In this document: positions 42,886 to 47,989 of the stretch, one piece after another
Position numbering within the stretch: the stretch's first letter is position 1
Layout of the letters: every line of letters starts with the position of its first letter
Assembly (NCBI RefSeq): GCF_002154225.1
Contig: NZ_MTSE01000029.1
Span: 1 to 47,989 of the forward strand
Length of the DNA: 47,989 bases
DNA from: Hymenobacter crusticola
Lineage (GTDB): Bacteria; Bacteroidota; Bacteroidia; Cytophagales; Hymenobacteraceae
Reading direction: 5' to 3'
Notes under the pieces: model-generated
What the model was told of the DNA's origin: nothing
What the model saw: the letters and a program-made list of their open reading frames with translations, nothing else
The model's database searches: none
Position numbers and translations under genes: made by a program

Positions 42886-45558
42886 ATGATGGGGCGTTAT
42901 CCGGCCGCACATATTCTGCGGGCTTGGTTCCGTAGCTTACTGCTTATCCTTGTCGCCAGTGCCAGTGCCCTCGGGCAAGTTCCGCTTCCCCAGTGGGATC
43001 GAACCCTGGGGGGATCGAATGAGGACTACTTGGTTCGGGTGCTTCCTACGCCCGACGGGGGGTATATTGCCGGCGGCAGCACCTGGTCAGGCGCATCGGG
43101 GGACAAAAGCCAACCTAGTCAAGGGAACCGGGACTACTGGGTGATCAAGCTCAACGCGCAAGGCCAGCCCCAATGGGACCGGACCTATGGCGGAGACCAA
43201 TTCGATGATTTACATGACTTGCAAGTAACGCGTGACGGGGGCTACCTACTCGCGGGTACGTCCACATCCGGAACCTCCGGCGACAAAACGCACCCTAGCC
43301 AAGGAGGAGCTGATTACTGGATCGTCAAACTCAATGCGGCCGGGGAGAAGCAGTGGGATCGCACCATTGGGGGGCCAGGCGGTGATGACTTGAATTGCCT
43401 GCGCCAGCTACCGGATGGCAGCTACCTACTCGCGGGTACTTCTGCTTCTGCAGTGGGCGGTAATAAAACCCAGCCAAACCGTGGGGACGCAGACTACTGG
43501 GTGGTCAAGCTCGATGAGCAGGGGCAGCAACAGTGGGATAGAACCTATGGCAGTGTGAAAGGAGATCTTCTCGTTTCAGCGGGACTGACCCTGACCCGTG
43601 ACGGAGGCTGTTTGATTGGCGGTTTTTCCGCCCAAGGCGCCTCCGCTGACAAGCGCCAGCCGGGCTGGGGCCGCGATGATTATTGGGTGCTCAAGTTGGA
43701 TGCAAACGGAAACAAGCAGTGGGACGGTACGTTTGGCGGAGAGCAGGATGACCGCTTAGTAGGGGTGCACCAAACGCCGGATGGCGGCTACTTGCTCAGT
43801 GGCTTTTCTGCTTCCGGAAGGGAAGGAACGAAAACCCAACCCCGTTATGATCCCATCACGCCGGGGGCTTCGATCGGGTATGACTACTGGGTAGTGAAGC
43901 TGAATGCGGCCGGGGGAGTGGAGTGGGATCGTACCATCGGCACGCCGCAGTCCGATGAGTTAAGGGCAGCGGAGCTGACAGCCGATGGGGGTATTATCTT
44001 GGGTGGATCGACCTTCGCGGGGATCGCGGGCGACAAGACCACGCGCAATAACGGACTGGCAGACTACTGGATCGTGAAGCTGAGTGCGCTTGGAGTTAAG
44101 GAATGGGATCTAGATGTAGGCAGTCATGAGAGGGACGGGCTGGCCAGTATACAGCCAACACCCGAGGGGGGCTACATTGTGGGGGGCGATTCCTGGGGGG
44201 CACCCTCCGGAGATCGCACACAACCAGGGCGAGGCTTAACGGACTTCTGGTTAGTTAAGGTAGGAGCGCCCCTTGTGCAGATCACGGGAGATACGCGCTT
44301 GTGCAACGGGGGCCAGCTCCCACTCACGGCCGTCTCGGTGCCTACGGGCGCTACCTACCAGTGGGATACCGGCGCCACTTCCGCAACGATCACCGTGACG
44401 CAAGCAGGTACCTACCACGTTACGGCTACCTTTGCCAATGGAGCGCGCAGCACGACGTCCCACCAAGTAAGCGTTCTGACGCCAGCGATGCGGATCCAGG
44501 GGGACTCGCTTCTCTGTCCTGGATCGGCCCTACGCCTCACAGCGGTTGGTACGGCGGCGACAGTCTACCGCTGGAGTACAGGGGAGACAACACCTAGTAT
44601 TCTGGTTAACGCCCCGGGGCGTTATCGCGTGACAGCGCAGTATGGCGCGGGGTGTTCCCTTACGCAAGAAGTAGTAGTGCGCAATCCCACATTGCAGCTA
44701 CAGGGTTCGCCCTGGCTGTGTGGCAACGACACACAGCTTGAAGCCGTAGCCCCGGGCGCTATCACTTACCGTTGGAGTACCGGGGCCACCACGGCCACAC
44801 TCGCTGCCACGCAGGCCGGTACGTACTCCGTGGTGGCCACTTTTGCGAATGGGTGCACACGAACGGCCGCTGTGCAAGTGCGTGCTCCGGTTGTGACCAT
44901 TCAAGGGGATTCGGTCCTGTGTGGCGGACAGCCGCTGCTCCTCACAGCGCAGAGCAACCTCGCCGCTACCTACCGCTGGAACACGGGGGCCACAGGTGCA
45001 ACCATTCGCGTTCAGCAACCGGGAACGTATACGTTGACAGCCTTCTACGCTACAGGCTGTCAACGTTCGACCACATGGCGGGTGGTAACAGCTCCTGTAC
45101 TGCCTGCTTTTCGAGCCGGGACCGATACAACCGTGTGTGAGGGAACCACGCTCCAGCTTCGCGCGCCTTTGCTACAAGCGCCGGTGAGCTACCGCTGGTC
45201 GGATGGTTCCACCGAGCCCACGTTACGGGTACAGCAAGCCGGTACCTACAGCGTGGTCGTACAGACGCCCTGTGAACAGCGAACATTCATGCAGCACGTG
45301 CAGTACAAAAGCTGTTTGTTGCTGCCCAATATTGTGACGGCGAATGGGGATGGGCTCAATGATACGTTCGCGCCCAAGGGGCTGTTGGGCACGGGGTGGG
45401 AGTTGACAGTGTACAATCGCTGGGGGCGGCAGGTCTACACGAGCAAGGCCTACACGAATGAGTGGGGAAGCGAAGCGGCCGGTGGCGTATACTATTACCT
45501 GTTGTCCCAACCGGCGAGCGGAGTCCACTATCGGGGGTTCGTCGAAGTGGTTCGTTGA
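42886..45558 (+). CDS. T9SS type B cargo protein: seven-repeat propeller plus five Ig-like repeats
   Basis: An exported protein of about 890 residues. The signal peptide is AWFRSLLLILVASASALGQ. Seven ~60-residue repeats follow, each with WDRT(x)GG at the start, a central DGGYLLAG and a closing DYWVVKLN (about residues 30-460), as expected for a seven-bladed beta-propeller. Next come five Ig-like repeats with the pattern ITGDTRLCNGG...YRWSTGAT...AGTYxVTA, each carrying one or two Cys (about residues 465-800). The C-terminus is the gliding-motility-type B sorting domain (LLPNIVTANGDGLNDTFAPKG...YNRWGRQVYTS...GGVYYYLL). Start: ATG at 42886 with an alternative one codon later. Likely surface-attached or released; ligand unknown. 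Confidence 0.9.
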   Translation: MMGRYPAAHILRAWFRSLLLILVASASALGQVPLPQWDRTLGGSNEDYLVRVLPTPDGGYIAGGSTWSGASGDKSQPSQGNRDYWVIKLNAQGQPQWDRTYGGDQFDDLHDLQVTRDGGYLLAGTSTSGTSGDKTHPSQGGADYWIVKLNAAGEKQWDRTIGGPGGDDLNCLRQLPDGSYLLAGTSASAVGGNKTQPNRGDADYWVVKLDEQGQQQWDRTYGSVKGDLLVSAGLTLTRDGGCLIGGFSAQGASADKRQPGWGRDDYWVLKLDANGNKQWDGTFGGEQDDRLVGVHQTPDGGYLLSGFSASGREGTKTQPRYDPITPGASIGYDYWVVKLNAAGGVEWDRTIGTPQSDELRAAELTADGGIILGGSTFAGIAGDKTTRNNGLADYWIVKLSALGVKEWDLDVGSHERDGLASIQPTPEGGYIVGGDSWGAPSGDRTQPGRGLTDFWLVKVGAPLVQITGDTRLCNGGQLPLTAVSVPTGATYQWDTGATSATITVTQAGTYHVTATFANGARSTTSHQVSVLTPAMRIQGDSLLCPGSALRLTAVGTAATVYRWSTGETTPSILVNAPGRYRVTAQYGAGCSLTQEVVVRNPTLQLQGSPWLCGNDTQLEAVAPGAITYRWSTGATTATLAATQAGTYSVVATFANGCTRTAAVQVRAPVVTIQGDSVLCGGQPLLLTAQSNLAATYRWNTGATGATIRVQQPGTYTLTAFYATGCQRSTTWRVVTAPVLPAFRAGTDTTVCEGTTLQLRAPLLQAPVSYRWSDGSTEPTLRVQQAGTYSVVVQTPCEQRTFMQHVQYKSCLLLPNIVTANGDGLNDTFAPKGLLGTGWELTVYNRWGRQVYTSKAYTNEWGSEAAGGVYYYLLSQPASGVHYRGFVEVVR

Positions 45559-45962
45559 AGAGTCCTTGTCGGTAGCTCATCAAGACCGCCAGCCATTCTA
45601 GACCTATTTGGCTTGAAACGGCTGCTTGCCTGTACAGCCATCTGAAAGTAAAAGCCTGTGTAAAACTCAAGTATTGGCATTACTTATAAATTGTATCATA
45701 TTAAGCTTTGTCTTAGAAGCAACATTATGTCAATCGACTTTTCCCAGGATTTGGACGGAATGACAGAGTGCCAGAATATAGCTTTTGTCTAACTAGAAGA
45801 CCTTTGTGAAAGGTACCCTTCTGTGTCCATCTAGCACTGTGCCTGGAAAGTAAGCAGGAAAGCAGGTGGTGAGAATTTCCATCTGCTTGCTCAGTCTTGG
45901 CTTGAAAAGTGGCAAGCCATTCGTTACTTTCATGGCCATCAGGTACTTAGAGAAAAAAAGAC
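45559..45962. other. Gene-free gap between two T9SS cargo genes
   Basis: AT-rich in the middle (about 45670-45780). No hairpin with a T-run and no motif recognised. The frame at 45866-46102 is a shadow of the following gene's 5' end. Confidence 0.3.
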
Positions 45963-47633
45963 GTGAGCATTATATCAACGCACGAAGTGGGACGCGTATC
46001 CTGGTTGTGGAGCTTGGCGATTATGCTCCTGTCGCTATTACCGCACCAAATAGCGGCGCAGGCTACTGCGTCCTGGCAATGGGCCACGCGCGCTATCACT
46101 AGTACGACTTCCTCCGAGGATTATAGCGAGGGCGAACATATCCAGGTGGATGGCACAGGCAATATATTCAACTCAGGCGACTTTCAGGGGCGGATGACGG
46201 TCGGCGGGACAACGCTCGTCTCCTCGAAATCCTCGGACAGCTACCTGGCCAAATATACGCCAGTTGGTACGCTGACTTGGATACGGCATTTCAGTAGCAC
46301 CGAAGCGGAAACCATTATCAAGGGGATGGCCGTCGATGCTAGCGGCAACAGCTACGTGGCCGGGTATTATTGGCCACCTGGCGTATTCTTCATTGATACT
46401 ACTCTCACCTTAACGTATAAAGGCGGTGGCTTCCTAGTGAAATTCGACCCGCAGGGTACCGTGCTCTGGGTTCGTGGTGTGGAGAGTGGAATCCATGGCC
46501 TTGCCTGTTCGCCCACGGGTGAGGTGCTGGCCTTAGGCGACTTTGAGGGTACGCTGGTGCTGGGGAACACAACCCTAATTAGCCCGTCTAATGAGCCGAG
46601 TAGCTTTGTGGTGAAATATGATGCGCAGGGCACGGCCCTCTGGGCTCAGCAGTTTGAAGGGCGCTCTAACGATGAAGCGGTGCTAAGCCTGGATGCAGCC
46701 GGTAATGCCTATGTGGCCAGTCAGTTTCAGGGTACCGCCACCTTCGGCCCACTCACGCTCACAGGTAGTAACAGTAACAACGACGTGTTTGTGGCTCGCT
46801 ATAGTACTGTAGGGGTACCGCAATGGGTGGTGCGTCAACCCAGTCCAGATCCGGCCAATGAGGAATTGGTCTGGAGTATGACCACCGATGCAGCAAGTAA
46901 TGTCTACCTGACCAGTAGCACGGGACTCACCTACTCCGCTCCCCATCAGTGGTCTATCACCCAGTACACCCCGCAGGGGACCATCGGGTGGAGTTATCTC
47001 TCGAATGCCACGGAAAACGGCGGGATCATTGGCCTGACCACAGATGCAGCTAGCAATGTGTACCTGTCGGGCACGGTGGCGGGTACGCTCAGCCTGGGCG
47101 GGCTCACACTCACCTCTTCCAACACCACCGATCTTGACATCGCGCTGCTCTCTTTCTCGGCCCAAGGTACCCCGCGCTGGGCCGTGCAAGCAGGATCCAT
47201 CACCGGATCGGAGTATGCCTTCCGTGTGGCATTAGATCTGACTAATAACGTCTATGTCACCGGTGCCCTGCAGGGGAATACTACTCTAGGCTCGCTTGCC
47301 CTACCCCAAAATAGCTCGTCTTATGAGCAGTTCGTGGCCAAAGCATCGATCAGTACGGTTACGGCCACTCAACAAGCTCGTAGGAGGGAAGTGTTGCAAC
47401 TCTACCCGAATCCCGTAAGTGGTGGTATTATCCAAGTGCGTTGGGCGCATGTAGGAGCAGCCCCGGGTCAACTATTGGTGCAGGACGCGCTAGGCCGTTG
47501 CGTGCTACGGTATCCACTTGCAGCCGGGCAAATGGAAGCCTTCGTGCCGGTCCACTCTCTTGCGCCAGGGGTCTATACCCTACGGCTCCATTCGGTGGCG
47601 AGTACCACTACAGGACGGTTCATCAAAGAGTAA
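45963..47633 (+). CDS. T9SS type A cargo protein with seven SBBP-like beta-propeller repeats
   Basis: A 556-residue exported protein. The signal peptide is RVSWLWSLAIMLLSLLPHQIAAQA. Seven repeats of the SBBP type follow, each with a 'D..GN.Y..G.F.G...(L)GG..L' core, at roughly residues 60, 120, 175, 235, 300, 360 and 420; the key words are VDGTGNIFNSG, VDASGNSYVAG, SPTGEVLALG, LDAAGNAYVAS, TDAASNVYLTS, TDAASNVYLSG and LDLTNNVYVTG. A type A T9SS sorting domain closes it (VLQLYPNPVSGGIIQVRW...GVYTLRLHSV). The start is the GTG at 45963; a second GTG at 45987 is also possible. Repeat number suggests a seven-bladed propeller. Function unknown; probably surface-associated. Confidence 0.85.
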   Translation: MSIISTHEVGRVSWLWSLAIMLLSLLPHQIAAQATASWQWATRAITSTTSSEDYSEGEHIQVDGTGNIFNSGDFQGRMTVGGTTLVSSKSSDSYLAKYTPVGTLTWIRHFSSTEAETIIKGMAVDASGNSYVAGYYWPPGVFFIDTTLTLTYKGGGFLVKFDPQGTVLWVRGVESGIHGLACSPTGEVLALGDFEGTLVLGNTTLISPSNEPSSFVVKYDAQGTALWAQQFEGRSNDEAVLSLDAAGNAYVASQFQGTATFGPLTLTGSNSNNDVFVARYSTVGVPQWVVRQPSPDPANEELVWSMTTDAASNVYLTSSTGLTYSAPHQWSITQYTPQGTIGWSYLSNATENGGIIGLTTDAASNVYLSGTVAGTLSLGGLTLTSSNTTDLDIALLSFSAQGTPRWAVQAGSITGSEYAFRVALDLTNNVYVTGALQGNTTLGSLALPQNSSSYEQFVAKASISTVTATQQARRREVLQLYPNPVSGGIIQVRWAHVGAAPGQLLVQDALGRCVLRYPLAAGQMEAFVPVHSLAPGVYTLRLHSVASTTTGRFIKE

Positions 47634-47700
47634 CTGCCTTAATTAAACATAACGTTTACTTATACGACTGCCTTCTAAGTTGTTCTAGTTTGCCCTACTA

Positions 47701-47988
47701 CTACTTGGATTGAGACTCGGGTACCCGTTGTCGTACGTACTCGGAAGAATGTTGCCGCAAGGTGGCATAGTAGGGTCGTAGTAGCGCTTGATCATACGCC
47801 GCTACAATGTCCATAGACGCAATAATCATATACTCATCGGCATGATGCGCTTGCAGAAACCCCTGCGCTAAAGCGACGGCCCGCTCCACTCGGATGTGCG
47901 CCAAGCTCAAGAGAGCGTATCGCTGGACGTGTACGTTGTGGTCTGCGTGGAGGAGGTTCACCAACCATTCTTCGGCTCCCGCAAAGGG
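47701..47988 (-). CDS. C-terminal fragment of a HEAT-repeat-like protein (truncated by right edge)
   Basis: The minus-strand frame is open to the right edge; the TTG at 47964 is internal. The visible ~95 residues are helical pairs with HEAT-like spacing: EEWLVNLLHADHNVHVQRYALLSLAHIRVERAVALAQGFL, then DEYMIIASMDIVAAYDQALLRPYYATLRQHSSEYVRQRV. The 'D.n..VQ.yAL.sL' pattern is typical of HEAT/ARM repeats. The C-terminus is SQSK. Function cannot be inferred from this fragment. It is convergent with the T9SS gene to its left. Confidence 0.6.
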   Translation of the reverse strand, partial: PFAGAEEWLVNLLHADHNVHVQRYALLSLAHIRVERAVALAQGFLQAHHADEYMIIASMDIVAAYDQALLRPYYATLRQHSSEYVRQRVPESQSK

Positions 47989-47989
47989 G

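Overview
The window looks like part of a plasmid or chromid of a Hymenobacter-like bacterium (Bacteroidota, Cytophagales). Three things point there: a Rep_3-type initiator with a 22-bp iteron array and an adjacent ParA gene; large surface proteins ending in type IX secretion (T9SS) sorting domains of both type A and type B; and families common in this group (DUF4260, DUF3826, DUF5694). Coding DNA is mostly GC-rich, with several distinctly AT-rich islands. These taxonomic statements rest on recognised families, not on a database search.

Layout. 0-1.2 kb: end of a DUF5694-like gene, a strong terminator and a small membrane protein. 1.55-4.2 kb: replication and partition block (rep, iterons with an AT-rich stretch, a small ribbon-helix-helix-like protein, parA). 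4.7-6.3 kb: a protein with family-A polymerase-like palm motifs. 6.7-12 kb: two XRE regulators, two genes of unknown function, a lipoprotein, a decayed DUF3826 gene and much non-coding or degenerate DNA. 12.1-15.4 kb: a tyrosine recombinase with a perfect 18-bp inverted repeat (7-nt spacer) just upstream, followed by a stand-alone DUF262/DUF1524 (GmrSD-like) gene. 15.9-20.3 kb: a ParB/Srx-like protein, DUF4260, a flavodoxin-like reductase preceded by 78-bp tandem repeats, a two-helix membrane protein and a class III cyclase-like protein. 20.4-21.4 kb: a dead IS3-family element.

21.7-33.3 kb is the centrepiece: four co-directional genes encoding a SNF2-type helicase with a C-terminal DUF3883 nuclease-like domain, a second DUF262/DUF1524 protein, a DUF1156 adenine-type DNA methyltransferase and a DUF499 ATPase. 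The helicase-methylase-ATPase trio matches the defence locus type called Hma; here a GmrSD-like gene sits inside it, overlapping the helicase gene by 11 nt. The middle third of the methylase gene, between its SAM-binding and DPPY motifs, has a sharply lower GC content, as if exchanged by recombination. I infer that the methylase marks self DNA, that helicase and ATPase detect or remodel unmodified DNA, and that the DUF3883 and HNH domains are candidate nucleases.

33.6-35.5 kb: a decayed serine resolvase and an AT-rich secreted protein. 36.9-47.6 kb: three consecutive T9SS cargo genes, each containing seven-fold repeats that look like seven-bladed propellers, with added PA14, PKD and Ig-like modules. 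The right edge cuts a HEAT-like gene. I found no tRNA, rRNA or CRISPR array.
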